DNA of 64,000 nt from assembly GCA_037974665.1 (NCBI GenBank), contig CM075764.1, positions 80,747,825 to 80,811,824 of the forward strand, in the 5' to 3' direction. This document shows, piece by piece, positions 9,526-22,019 of the stretch; the stretch's first letter is position 1, and each line of letters starts with the position of its first letter. The DNA comes from Ehretia macrophylla. Taxonomy: Eukaryota > Streptophyta > Magnoliopsida > Boraginales > Ehretiaceae. The translations under genes and the position numbers were made by a program. A model generated the notes under the pieces. The model made no database searches. It was not told the origin of the DNA and worked only from the letters and a program-made list of their open reading frames with translations.

Positions 9526-10335
9526 ACTAGTGATGAGAACCATCCATGAGTGTCCAAATTCAATGAACCATTTATTTGGGCGAATTTTCCAACAAAGATT
9601 CAAGTCAAGATTCTATTTTCAAGATTCAAAAACTTCAAGATTCTTCAAGAAGTTTCAAGAAGATTTGAAGATTTGGTCAAGATTTGATATCTTTGTAATT
9701 CTATCTTAGTTTGAGTTTTAGTTTAATTTGAATTCTAATTTATTGCCTAGAGTCCAATATGGACAAAATTAGGTGTTCACACTAAGAAGGAGTCTTTCTT
9801 GGCCTCTAAGAAAAGGAGACTTTCTTGGGCTCCAAGGAAAGAAGTCTTTCTAGGGCTTCAAGTCTACTTCTTTGACCTAGTTACTATTCACGTCACTATT
9901 CACGAAATACTATTTACGTCACCATTCATGTTAGGGTTTAGGAGTTCTTTTCCAAAAAGGAAACATATTTGTTCTTTGCCTATATAAGGCTGATTTTCAT
10001 GATAATAAAGGGGAGACTTTTTTGACTATTAAATTGTGAGATTATTCTCCTTGAGTTCTCCAAGAGACTCTTTCGAACTTATCAAGGGATTCCTTGTGGC
10101 GTTCAACCTTGACTTATCAAGCGGATTTCCATCCCCGTTTGTGGCGTCTTCACCATACCAAGGTTCTTGCTTTGCTAAGCAACGGGTCGCGGTTTCCATC
10201 ATATTCACTATACCAAGGTTCTTGTCTTGCTAGGCAAAGGGTCGCGGTTCCATCCATTCTTGAAAGATCTTGGGTTTGTTTTACCAATCTTGGTGTTGGG
10301 TCTCGGCACATGTTGACGAGGTTCGTATCAACTAG
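9526..10335 (+). repeat. Solo LTR C with 5-bp target duplication ACTAG
   Basis: LTR 9531-10330 (800 bp) starts TGATGAGAACC and ends GTTCGTATCA, flanked on both sides by ACTAG (9526-9530, 10331-10335). There is no internal region, so it is a solo LTR formed by recombination after insertion into LTR B. It is the second LTR subtype: U3 has repeated 'ggagtctttcttgggctccaag'-like units, the CACGTG palindrome is missing, and U5 has a duplicated block around 'accaaggttcttgctttgc'. TATA box at 9981-9988. Confidence 0.9.
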
Positions 10336-10724
10336 AAAGGACCTTTTCTTGGGCTGCAAGTTTGTTTCCTTTTTAGTTACTATTCATGTTACTATTCACG
10401 TGAATAGTTAATTGGAGTCTTTCTTAGGCTCCAAGTCTACTTCTTTGACCTAGGTTACTATTCACGTTTTTCCTACTTGGGCTAGGGTTTAGGAGTCCTA
10501 TTTCAAGCAAGATACTTATTTGTTCTTTGCCTATATAAGGCTGTTTTTGTGATAATAAAAAGAGACAATTTTGATATTAAATTTGTGAGATTATTCTCCT
10601 TAAGTTCTCAAGAACTTCCTCGAACTTATCAAGATTATTCTTGTGCCATTCATCTTTGACTTATCAAACGAGATTTCCATCATCCTTTGTGGCGTCCTCA
10701 ACTATACCAAGGTTCTAGCTTTGC

Positions 10725-12552
10725 CCACTTTTGGTGACCAACGTACGTACTAATTCAAATTCAGATGACGCTCCTTCACTTGGCGTGAATCCAAGACTTG
10801 CAGATGACAATGAGCACAAGGCAGTGGGCCATAATGCTGGGAAAACACATGAGAATTTGGCTTCTTGGAATTCTAAGTCGGCTGATTCTCTCGCGTTTGG
10901 CGTGAAGGATAACTCTAATCATACTGAAGATCCATTTGGTCACAACTTGCCAACGCAGTTCAACAATGACCTCTTTGCGAATTTACAAAATGAGTTTCCT
11001 TCTCTGCTGAATTCCACAGAAGCTCATGATCCTGCAGCCAGAGAGTTTGTTCCTATGCAACGTTCCATTTGGGGTCAAAATAGTTCTTCTGGAACAAATC
11101 ACATTACCAACAATTGGCAAAAGCACTTTTTGGGTAAGTTGAATGATTCACTTAAATTGAACTTCTTTGACAATTTCAAAATCAAGGATGGGAGAACAAT
11201 TGCTATTCCGCCTGAAAGGGTCTTCCAGGAAGGTGCTCAACATTGGAATTGCTGCCTTATTGGTCAATTTATCGGTCAGCCACCCCCTTTCTTCTTAATT
11301 AGGGGAATGGTAGATACTCAATGGAAAAAGTTTGGCCACATTGATATTCAATCAAATGACTTTGGGTTGTTTGTGTTCCGTTTTCAATCACAAGAAATTT
11401 GCGACCGTGTGATGCAAGAGCTATGGCATGTCCACCACCGCCCTCTTCTCTTAAGACGTTGGGAAATTGGCCTCCAACTCATAAAGATTAACTCCGAGCA
11501 GGTGCCAATGTGGTTAAAGCTGAGAAATGTCCCACTTGATCTACTCAACAAAGATGGTCTCAGTTATGTCTCGAGCACAATTGGTCTCCCTCTTCAAATG
11601 GATTCCAAAACTGCCTCACGCTCACATCTCGGTTATGCAAGAGTTTGTGTGGAAATGAATATCCAGAAGGATCTCCCGAATAGCACCTTTGTCGAACTTC
11701 CTAATGGGAAAGAGGCAGAAATTCAGATTGAATATGATTGGAAACCTCTAAAATGTTCTCTGTGCAATGTTGTTGGACATGACACATCCACTTGTCCTAA
11801 TTCTACTTAGACGAAAGTTAACAAAAACACCAATGGCGCTAATCCAGAATGGACTGATGTTGGTAAGAAACCTAGAAGGAGACGTGGTGCGTCCCGAAAA
11901 GAGAACAAGGCTACAACCAACAGATTTAATACTCTCAATGTTATTGATGAAGATCATTCTAATCAATCGTTTGTTCATCCTCAGGACAACTTTACTAGGT
12001 CAAAGGCGGTTGATCATCATCTTTTCTCAGGTACGGGTGTTTATCACAAGCAAACAAACTCCCCAAAGAATCAGGTCAATTTTCTGCCTGCCAACACTTT
12101 GAGTAGGGTCAATGTGGAAGTGCCAAGCTCTCAAATTTATGAAAAACAAATTCAAAGAATGTCAGTCACCCCGTTCTCATCACAAGTTTCCAAGGATAAA
12201 AATTTCACAGCTGCTCCAAGCAAAGATAGATCAACTATTAGTTCGTTTGGTCATGATAACGCCAAAGCCTCTACTTCTAGGGCAACCTTAAGCGCAACTC
12301 CTTCGTTCAACTACACTTGGGCTGTTCAAGGCATCTTCAATGGAAGACCCCCAGATCGACGTATTAAATGAGGAGATTCTCTTTGTTTTTTTGTCCGTTT
12401 TCATGTCTTTTGTTGCCTTCGGTCTGCGACCAATTTAGCTTTTGCTTTTTTCTGCATTTTCTAGATTGTAACACAAGTTGTCATGCTTTGTGTACTTTGA
12501 TGTACTTTTCCTTTTTCTCTCAATAAAATACCACTGAATTAACAAAAAAAAA
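10725..12552 (+). mobile_element. ORF1-only LINE-like retroposon, 5'-truncated copy L3
   Basis: Inserted in LTR B. It starts within the ORF at about 10725, runs through the coding region and a 3' UTR with AATAAAATACCACTGAATTAAC, and ends in a poly(A) at about 12542-12552. No target duplication is visible and about 90 bp of LTR are missing at the site, so insertion was probably coupled to a target deletion. Close relative of L1. Confidence 0.8.
10731..12371 (+). pseudogene. DUF4283 / zinc-knuckle ORF1-like protein, 5'-truncated, one stop (L3)
   Basis: One frame runs through the whole copy with a single in-frame TAG at 11808-11810, where L1 has a sense Glu codon. Visible blocks in order: DPFGHNLPTQFNNDLFANLQNEF, ITNNWQKHFLGKLNDSLKLNFF, DUF4283 (CLIGQFIGQPPPFFLIRG to SYVSSTIGLPLQMDS), knuckle CSLCNVVGHDTSTC at 11754-11795, a basic KKPRRRRGASRKENK segment, and the C-terminal AVQGIFNGRPPDRR. 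The N-terminal low-complexity part seen in L6 is lost. No ORF2 follows; the 3' UTR begins at once. Not functional unless the stop is read through. Confidence 0.82.
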
Positions 12553-12572
12553 TGTTGGAGTGGTTCGTATCA

Positions 12573-12997
12573 CAGTTATCACATGACTATACTCTACGTG
12601 CTATGTGCTATTAAAGTGAATCAAGCGAAACTAACGAGTTAACTAGCGTTCAGCGTAGCGAAGGTTGCAACCTTAAGCGTGAGTGACAGATGTGGTGACC
12701 TTCCACTGGGCGGCAACGGGCATGCAAGTTGTTACTCATCCTCCGTGTGCTACTCCCTATCCCACATGGATGGAGCGTTCCATGGGACGTGGGTCGTAGG
12801 ATATTGGGGTACATCTGGAATACACCCAAGGAGTTATAACGGTTGCCAAAATTACAAGCGTCGCGAAATGAAGAAGAGAAGTGGAATAGAAGTGAGCCCG
12901 CATGGATGGAGCATTCCATAGGGTTAGCGAACATATCCTTTTTATATGTGATTATATAGCGTTTTAATGCTTTAATGCTTTAAAGTATATCATATAT
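12573..12997 (+). repeat. Non-coding LTR fragment with hairpin module (copy a)
   Basis: No gene. Positions about 12650-12920 carry the GC-rich module found again at 14735, 17570, 21590 and 54085: a 'tgggcggcaacgggc' segment, a hairpin around CATGGA...TCCATG, and 'gggtcgtagg'. The sequence is cut at 12998 by another LTR-type end and seems to continue at 18442. Confidence 0.5.
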
Positions 12998-15900
12998 TGT
13001 AACTCCCCGACCCAACCCCACGCTAAAGGTTAAGTCTGGACCCGATAAACGGACAGAGTCTCCTCTGTACCGCGGACATTCTGGAAACCTGTAAATGCTC
13101 AAAATAGCCACAATATACTAAGACAAGCTTTTATAACTAAAGTTCAAGGCCATCCGAGCCTTGAGGCATACAGTAGTTCAAATTCACACAAGCATGCATC
13201 CAACTTAACTTCTTCATAAAAATGTTTATCATGCCATTCGATGATAACAATGAAACATTCCTCGAAGTTGAAACCAAACATACAATAGAATATACACACC
13301 CAAGCATGCAAGAAGCTAGAAGTAGAACATAAGTTATTACAAGCCATAGTTTCCCAAATCTACCACTACAACCAACTATCTTTAACTTGCAACTACAAAA
13401 CATATACATAGCCCTAGGCCACAAAATAGATCATAATATAATAATACAAGTGCCCATATAACTTATAGTATAATATATCTCATATGGTTTCATGTGCTAA
13501 TCTTGTGGTTAAGGCTATTAAGGAAGGCTATTTCAGCCGGGTATATACGTATGAGTTCATTGCATGCAGATTTTTAGTTTGTTATCTTGCATCCTGAAAT
13601 TGCGTAGCTACTTTGACATAGTAAATCTTACCCAAATGAGCCCATTTTTGGACACGATGTACACAAGACATAATGGAATAAAATTCATGTTGCACGAACC
13701 ATCAAATTCTGACCGGAACCATTTTAAATAAGGCCATTACAGTGAGTTTCCTGTTCTCGTGCTAGGCAGGCAGAATCGTACAATGTTTTTGTAAATACTA
13801 TAACTTGCTCATTTCAACTCTGAATCTAGATCTATTTGATTCTAGGACTATCTACTTTTAATGAAATATCTACCTGTGAAATTTTAGCCATTTCTAAGAA
13901 CGATAAGGTGGCCAACCGAACTGGAAAAGTTACTGCATGTGTTGTTTAGGCTTTTCAATTGCCATTCTTGAAGTTCTAAGTTCTTGTATGTGTTCAAAAG
14001 TTAATCAATCATGTTTATAATCTTGTATATGAAGTCTCAATGTGTATATATGCATGCTTGACCTACTTGTACTTGAATTATATGCACAATGGATGTTATG
14101 AAGGTGTGTTTCACAAAGTTAGGCTTGCATGTTAACTCGGTATGACCCTATCACTCGTATAATGTCTATTATGCCGTTGACATGAACCAATGGTCTAGTG
14201 TGTTCACTATAATTGTTTCAAGAGCAATGTCAAGTTAAAATAATGCTAAAGGACAAGTGACCTACTTCATTACCCGATCCTACTTGGTTAATGGCTAAAT
14301 GTCGTGTATATGTTGATCAGTCGCTATTGAACCATGATTATATGCTAGCTTATGTGGTCTCATGGTATATTAGTGCATGTTAAATGTCTTATTACATGTC
14401 CCGTGTGTGTATAAGGTATTATGGAGCATGTTTATGAAGCTAACGAAGCATGTTGAAATTGAGTTGCCTATCTTGCATTTTGAAGTCTAGTATGATGTTA
14501 AAGTGTATCAATGGTCTAGTGTACTTTTTGGAATTGTTTCAAGAGCAATGATATGTTATAAGTAACGAACGGGTGACCTACTTTGTTACCTGTTCTTATG
14601 TGCCTAACTGTTATTTACCGTAATACATGTTACTTGTTAAATGTTCGTGTGAAAAGCAAAGCGGAATGAAGTGAATATGTTACTTATTAAATGTTCAAGT
14701 GAAAATCGAAACGAAATGAAGAGGATAGTTGCAACCATAAAGCAAATGCGGCAGAATTCGTGTTGCATTGGGCAGTATCTGACTATCAGGCGATGACACG
14801 ACTACCGATGTTCTATTCCCTAACCCGAATGAACACCCTGTTCATAGGGCATGGGTCGTAGGTAGCATACATGCAATGTATTGCTTGGTGTATAGGGGAA
14901 ATGATCGTGTTGGTGATATAAGGAGATGGTACCAGCAAAGCGAACGTATCCTTAACAAATTGTATGTATTTCTTACTATTAATTGTGTAAGTACTCGGAT
15001 CCCGAATAATAATATATGAAATAAGTGTTCCTTATGTGCTTGGCTTACTTCACTTATGTGCTTGGTGTTTTCGTGTTTAGAGATAAGTGTTTTATGCTTC
15101 GAGATATTTTAAATTAAGAGGAAATGTTGTAACTAGCATATCAAGCTAAGCATTCCTTTCAATTATCAAGTAAATTAAGATAATTTGTGCTTGGAAGTAA
15201 TTGGAAATACTAAACTTATGGGATTCTATTAATCGACCTTTAATTATTTGGAGTGTCAGGATAATAAACTAAAATATTATCTGAGGAAAAGGAAGTAAGG
15301 CTTTAGCTGAACTATTCTAATTTGAGAATGATACCTAATTTTACCGTTCAAAGTTTATAAGTAACTTAGATAGACCTTGGAGTATCGTAGTTTGATATAA
15401 ATTAAATAAAGTATTACTGTAACTTTGTTGAATAGTTTCATTGAGGGATTAGCTTAGTTTAGCAAAAAGGAATTAGAATGTTAGTTAAACTTATTAAGAT
15501 AAAGTTTTCTTTTAAAATATGTCATTAGGAATTCAGTTGTCTTCTATAAGATGGTATAGGATACTAGTTATCTTGAGGAATGTTTGCAGACCTTGGAATG
15601 GGTATTAGAGTAAAGATGGGTGAGTATCATCTTGGGTAGCTTCGGTTATAGAATTAAATTGTTACAAGAAAACGGTATAGTTATAAATGGACCTACTACC
15701 AAGTAATGTAAAAATTTGGGAATTAGAATTGATTAGTGCTGGCTAAATAGGGGAACCAACTTCTAGTAGGGTGATGATATAACACCCACTTGAATAAGTA
15801 GGGGATCCGATCAGTAAATGTGGGATAAGATGGACTTAGCTTAATTTATTAGTCTTCTTTATTTTACTTACGTAGCTATCATAACCAGCTTTGTTGAGTA

Positions 15901-16838
15901 AAACAATAGAAATATAAACGTTGAGCAAGGTGTTAGCTAGGGATTAACATAGCCAACCGTTAATTTGGTGGTCGGGGTTAACTAATTAATTGTTTACTAT
16001 AGGAATATACTTTGAAGTTGCTAACACATGGGTTTAAATTAAGTAAAGGATATTAACGGGCATAAATGGATTAGAAGTTTTAACGCCAGTGGTTAAACAA
16101 AATATTGCTATCCGCCTACATAGGAATTATACTGAGTTGGGCTTGGAAAGAAGTAGTATTAGTACACTTAACATGTTGCTAGTAAAAGTATTAGTTTGAG
16201 GATGGTAATCTGTAAAGTTAATTGATTTGATTGAAATTAAGGAATAAAAGCTTAAATAATACCTGAGTGTTGAGTGCCTTTATTTGTGACAATTATGGAC
16301 TTAACAAAGCATATGAAACTAAGACAAGGAGAAGCTACGATAATTGAGTATTTCCATTGCCTATTATCATTTAAAAGCTTTGACTTTTGATAAACATAAG
16401 ATTTCCTAGAAACTATTAATCTAACTATAGTTTATACCTACCACGAATTAATAGGTGTTATTATAACATTAATTAACATAAAGCTTAGGGTCATTACAGG
16501 GATATAAAACACCATATCGTGACTAAGTAAATGTTTTTAGCTGCTTACAAGAGTATGGGTGATTTCATTTAACTTTTCGAGCTATTTCGGCTGTTTTTCC
16601 AATTTTAGGGATTTTTGGTCCGGAAAAGGGGTTTCACTTCGGGGCCAATTATAGTAAAATCGGGATTCCGTCGCGAAAAACAGGTATACGCCATTGAGTT
16701 TCTTTTAACTTGTACTACTTAACGGTGAAGTTTGGCAAAATTACATTCCGGCCTGAAAATACGAAAATCAGGATACCTACGCATGAAACGGGTAAAAAAA
16801 ATGGAACATTGGTGTCATTCTCGGGGAGTGAAGGACAA

Positions 16839-16993
16839 GTGTCACACATGCGTGGACGTGCCACGCATGTGAGACACGTGGAGGGATACGTGTCACACAT
16901 GCGTGGACATTCCATGCATGCGTGACACGTAGGGGGACACATGTCACACATGCATGGACGTGCCACGCATGTGAGACACGTGGCGGGACACAT
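16839..16993 (+). promoter_or_regulatory. Three 51-bp hairpin repeats with G-box cores
   Basis: Three tandem units with a period of 51 bp (GTCACAC at 16841, 16892, 16943). Each is a near-perfect inverted repeat (CATGCGTGG / CCACGCATG) ending in a G-box-like ACACGTGG (16874, ABRE-like ACACGTGGC at 16976; mutated to ACACGTAGG in the middle unit). They sit 30-180 bp upstream of a TATA box, as an LTR enhancer would. Confidence 0.65.
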
Positions 16994-17018
16994 GTTCCGC
17001 ATGCATTGGTTTGGAAAA

Positions 17019-17027
17019 ACTATATAA
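17019..17027 (+). promoter_or_regulatory. TATA box of a non-coding LTR
   Basis: ACTATATAAAG directly after the G-box hairpin array. It implies plus-strand transcription through 17050-18441. Confidence 0.6.
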
Positions 17028-18441
17028 AGTGGTCACTTGACTCCCTGAATCAAACAGGCAAACAGTTTTCTTTGGCCCGATTCCACTAAATTATATCGAT
17101 TCAGTTAGTTAACGTTCCGAAAGTTTTAAAACTAGTCCAAATCTTCTCCAATTTTTTGCATTTTAAGGTGAGGATATTTTACTAAAAACAGCATCTTATA
17201 TGTTTATATGATTATTATATGTCTATCACATGATTTGTTATTTTGATATTCTAGCTTGAGAGAATATCATGCTTATTAATATTCTTTATTTATTTGAATT
17301 AGAGTTGGCTTAGATAATATTTACTGATCGATTTATTTGATTGTTTTAGCATAAGAAAAGTAGAGATGTTGCCCAAATATTTACATAAATGTTATAAATG
17401 TTATTTGCATGCCATCATAATGCCCTATTTATACTTGGAAATTGCTTTATTATAGTCGTTATTCTATTGCTAAGAAAATGTTTATTACTTGCTAGGGACA
17501 ACCACTTTAGTTGATCCCCATATGATTTGTTGTGTGTTCTATGACTACTTGTGCATGCTTGTGTGTACTTGGGGGTTGCAACCTCAGGCCCAATAGCTTG
17601 CACGAACGCCGGGCGGCATAAGGCTTGCCGGTGCTCCCGTGTCTATCGTGGACCTATTCCTTCTCTCGCATGGTACCACCCTCGGAGAGTTGGGTTGTAG
17701 ATTTTGGATACAATCCGGAGTATCCTCTTGGGAGAGATAAGAAGTTGAAATTCTGATCAAAGGCTGGCCACCTCATGAAATACTCAACTTGTTCCTACTC
17801 TCACTTGGTACCACCCTCGGAGAGTAGTGTCCTACTCTCGCTTGGTGCTACCCTCGGAGAGTAGGCTGATATCTGTTGTGGATATATGCCACTATTGTTT
17901 ACGTAAATGTCATTTTTGTTATTATATATGACTCAAATGTAATTTACTACTAGTTATCATATTTTATATGGACAGTTTGTTATACTACCATACGTGAATT
18001 GCATCATGATTTACAAAAGAGACTGACCAGAAATGTTTTCAAAACTCTTCTATTCTATCCTCACTGAGCTTCCCCAAAGCTCACCGTTTTTTTTCCCCCC
18101 AGTGCAGGTGCAGCTTAGCTTGAAATGGAAATAGACTTTGAATGTTTACATGCTCGAAGCCTTTTACTATCATAGTTGGATCTAAGTTGTAAAAGTTAGA
18201 GTTTGTTGTATTAATTTCGGGAAAAGGGTAGCTGTGTTGAAACCTCAGTTTGTATGATAGCCGGGTAGTTATCAGATCTCAGATGTTGTAACACACTTTT
18301 GTATTTAAATTATTATATAAAGGCTTGTTATTAAGTAATTCTTTATTTACTATTCCTTTTAATAGAAAGTTATGAACTCCCAATGATTATAAACGCAGAC
18401 TTTGACCTAGTCTTGAGAAGGGCCGGGTTGGGGTCGTTACA

Positions 18442-19446
18442 AATTGAGCTATTGTACTTGATATACCTCTAATGTGCATGGCATGATTTCAAAAGGGTTC
18501 TCAAATTAAAACGACTTATAAAATTTCCCCTATCCCCTTATCCCTCACGGAGTTTGTTCAAACTCATTCCTGTTTGCTAACGTTTTCAGGTGAGTCCGAA
18601 GTGGTTTATGTGGAGTATGTGCTTGATGAGCTTGTTGTTGATCCCGTGGTTGAACCTGATGTCTAATATGCTTGTGGAATAATGTTATCTTAACTTGGAT
18701 CTGTTCCTTCTTGTGTTTAGTATCTTGCTTGTGTATGTTAAGTATGATGACGTTTTAGTTGGTTGCTATGGACTCTTGAAGTGGGATATTAGCCTACCTA
18801 GTATTTTGTGTTGCTAGACTTGCTATGGTACATTTTGAATCTAGTACCCGAATTTATAATTAACTCGTGTCCTTATCTTGTGATTCTAATTTATAGCTTT
18901 GTGATATGTATGTATTTGCGGGTTAAGGTTCTTAGGCTTAACCATTTGCCTTTAAACTTTCATCCAAGGTTTAGCTATGGTGTCAGGTCCTAATGAATGA
19001 AACCGGGTAAATCTAGATCCAATTAATGCTCATCACGATGTTATTGTCTGGTTAATTACTGCTTATAGTAAAGATGTTGTAGCTGCAAATCAAATTTCAT
19101 TCTTAGAAGAGCTTAGGCTATGGGATTAGATAGAGGTACTACTAAATGGGTCAAGGTCACCTAAAGAAGATGCCAAGCTTAAAGAGTATACTAAGGAACA
19201 TGGCTTAGCTTGAATTGTAGCTAAGTGTTATAACCAGTGACCGACCGTTGTTCCAAATTCTTTAGGAGCTATCTTTGTAAAAATGTACTTCTTGATAATG
19301 AAACGTTGGCACGAGACCTAGCAGTTAGTAGTGCATAGGCTTGCAATGCGCCTTAGCGAACTAGGAGGAGTGATCTTCTTAAGCCCAAGGCATCACGATC
19401 CCATATTGAACGGTGTAGATGTAATTCGGGGCTATTAGAATAGCGG
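18442..19446 (+). repeat. LTR-type tail, non-coding
   Basis: No gene. Positions 18500-18600 contain the pattern 'ccctcacggagtttgttcaaactcatt...ttttcaggtgag', paralogous to 18055-18115 and 21900-21960. It follows logically on from 12997, so it is probably the 3' part of the LTR split at 12998. The right end comes just before a primer binding site. Confidence 0.45.
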
Positions 19447-19462
19447 TGGTATCAGAGATCAT
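19446..19462 (+). other. Primer binding site-like sequence (initiator Met tRNA)
   Basis: GTGGTATCAGAGATCATG contains TGGTATCAGAG, complementary to the 3' end of plant initiator-Met tRNA as used by most plant LTR elements. It marks the start of an internal region after the LTR ending near 19445. The preceding GGGGC...AGCG is a decayed LTR end. Confidence 0.6.
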
Positions 19463-22019
19463 GTTAGCGAAAGGGGGTCGTGACATCTGTTACTAGAAAG
19501 TTTTAGGTGAAGTATGTTAGAATTATAAGTCCTCATCTGAATAAACTTAGCACATTTAATCTTTAAATCCAAGAAAATATCCTTAGTACTAGCTAACCAA
19601 TTATTCTCTAACAAAATATACCATTCACCCGATTTATCTAACTACACCACCAGGGTCTAAACTTCACCATTGCCTCGTTACCTTCCTAGCGAGCAGCCTG
19701 GTAAGAAGCTTACAAAGGCCACCAGTTGATAAGCCTGCCAATTACATTTGCTATATTATTATAAACCTATAAAACTGAATTATCAAACTACGAAATTCTA
19801 TTTTAAAAAACAATCATCTCATTACGATATAGCCTATTCTTATTGCACCACTTGGCTATACATACTAACACGTTGCCTTGTCAAAATACCTCACCATCTT
19901 ATTTTGTCTAGCTTAGTTGGCAAGCTTATAAACGCCCACCTCCATCGCGAGCCACATAGCCTAAGCTGTTACCTTCTTCATCATTTTTCATTATAAACTA
20001 ATAACATTACGCAGCATCATAACCTCATCGCTCTTTATAGCTGCCCACCTGTACCTTAACACGTGTACCAATTAAACCATCCAAAATAAGTGAGCTTCCA
20101 ACCTCACCTGCATGGTTCATCAAATTGATAAAGTTGTGTCTTCAAGTTGGCCTCACACGCAGCAGCTTAAAACTCATAATTAAGTAGACTAAAGTTGTAT
20201 GTAAGCCACGATCACAAGTAGACTATTATGACTTCACAACACCACTTATCATTACCTGCAATGCATTACCATGGTTGTCACGTTGCATGAAGATTAGGAA
20301 CTGTAGGAACCTTTAACTAATGCCACCTGCAACGAATAATTATCACTCGAGCAAAATTGTTTTATCTAGTTAGAGGCAGATTATCATCCCTATAAAAGGC
20401 ACTCTACTTTCATAGATAACACACACACTTCAAACATCACAAACCATACATAAGTTGAAGCCGTAGTAGTACAACTTCGCTAAGTAAGGTGCGGGTTTTC
20501 TTTTCCTTTAAATGTATGGCTAATTTTCTTTGCTTGATTGATGTTATTCTATGTTTAGCTTAATACATGAACCTGCCTAATTGCCTCATGTACATGAATA
20601 TGCAGATTCCTCTTTTAAGTGCGTTATTAATCTTTTATTTTGTAATCTTTCCTTTACTATCTAAGAAGCATTATAATAGTTAACATATATACTGAGTATT
20701 AAGTAAGGGGCGGATAAAATTAATTGTGCGGGTCTCCTTCTGTTAAAAAGTATTCTAGTTTAGATTACAAATAATATATGTGTGGTAATTGGTTTAACAG
20801 TATGATGAAATATGTGAATACTTTTATGGCATATAGATTTAATTGTATGAAAAAATTGAAATGCAGCTTTCTTTTAAAATATTATTTACTTAGTATTATA
20901 TATGCTAGGATATATATATATATATATATATTTATGGAGTAACTTCGATATTTTATATAGCATGTATACCAATTTACTCTCTTGTTACTAGGTTTATATT
21001 CTTGGTCATATACAAAGACCTGTAAACATAATGAAATGTGATTTTGATTAGGTATCTACCTAGTAGGTATTAACCAATTGGTATAGTATTAGGGGATTTG
21101 ATAGCTCGAAACTAATTATTATCAACAATCTATCTTTCCTAAAACATAATAAATGTAGAAATAAGATCTAGCGTAACTTAAGTAGCTTCTTTACATATTA
21201 GTTTAGTCGGAACCACTAGCCATATTTAGGGATAAGTGGGAATAATCACTTAAGTCATTTACTTAAAAACACTACTGAAACAAACCCGAGTAAATGAGTT
21301 AAGAAGGAAGAAGAAGAAGTTTAACATAACTAATTAACTAGGGTTTACCTGAAAGTTTTCTATCTTGAATATCAACTTGTTATTAATCTATCTTGTAATT
21401 TTAACTATCTATCTGTTAACAGTTAGACTGGATATTTTAATTGGCAACAATGAGTTTATTTTACCTCTAGTATCTACATGAGCATATGCACGAGAGACGG
21501 CCTACTTTGTCGTCCTCTCATATTCATTACTTGTGCACGCGTGTGTTACATGGTTACTTGTGCATGCTTGTGTGCTATTTAGGGGTTACAACCTCAGGCA
21601 CAATAGCGTTTCACGAACGCCAGGCGGCATAAGGCTTACTGGTGCTCCTGTGACTATCGTGGTCCTAGTCTCTCTCTCGCTTGGCATTCCACCCTCGGAG
21701 AGTTAGGTCGTAGATTTCGGGTACAATCCGGAGTACCCTCTTGGAAAAGATAAGAAGTTGTGACCTTGATCTGGCCGGCCACCTCATGAAGTGAAGACCA
21801 AAATGTATCCTTTGTAATGTGATTTGTAAATGTTACTTATATATTGATATACTTGAATTGCATTGCATCAAGATTTTCAAAAGCTCGAAACGTTCCCTGG
21901 TTGGCTTCCCTGCACTGAGTTCTTTTGAGCTCACGACCCTTTGCCCCCAATTACAGGTGAAACAGAAGAAGATTGTAAAACCGGATAATAACAAAATGTG
22001 CCTATTTTGCTTCATAGGC
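19463..22019 (+). repeat. Non-coding retroelement sequence with promoter and hairpin module (copy d)
   Basis: No gene. A TATA box (TATAAAAGG, 20391) sits in a plausible LTR promoter, a short TA repeat is at about 20908-20932, the hairpin module at 21590-21790, and 'cactgagttcttttgagctcac...tacaggtg' at 21905-21962. The block is cut at 22020 by another LTR-type end. Confidence 0.45.

Larger units (their letters stand above)
6366..12572 (+). repeat. 3' LTR of gypsy copy G2 (LTR B), split by three insertions
   Basis: The LTR starts TGATGCGAACCAG at 6366 and finishes GTGGTTCGTATCA at 12572. Its own sequence survives as 6366-6479, 9389-9530, 10336-10724 and 12553-12572, in correct order. The interruptions are retroposon L2, solo LTR C and retroposon L3. 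About 90 bases that other LTRs have between 'ctagctttgc' and 'atgttgg' are missing at the L3 junction. A TATA box lies at about 10532-10539. Confidence 0.85.
12998..18441. repeat. Composite non-coding LTR-type region with TGTAAC...GTTACA ends
   Basis: The left edge is TGTAACTCCCCGACCCAACCCC and the right edge GGGTTGGGGTCGTTACA, inverted relative to each other. No protein motif is found in 5.4 kb. The first 100 bases are the reverse complement of a motif in plus orientation at 54942-54985, so the left edge may be a reversed LTR end joined to a plus-oriented LTR. The plus part contains hairpin modules at 14760-14880 and 17575-17860, a local duplication (14186-14300 vs 14506-14600, 'caatggtctagtgt...attgtttcaagagcaatg'), G-box hairpins at 16839-16993 and a TATA box at 17019. 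No matching target duplication was seen. Confidence 0.5.

Noticed and set aside
16715..17002. Cys-rich minus-strand frame with repeated CDTCP motifs
   Set aside because: It is a by-product of the 51-bp hairpin repeats. No start context, homologue or flanking gene supports a protein.
19446..19462. Possible tRNA piece
   Set aside because: Only the initiator-Met 3' end complement is present. It is a primer binding site and not a tRNA gene.
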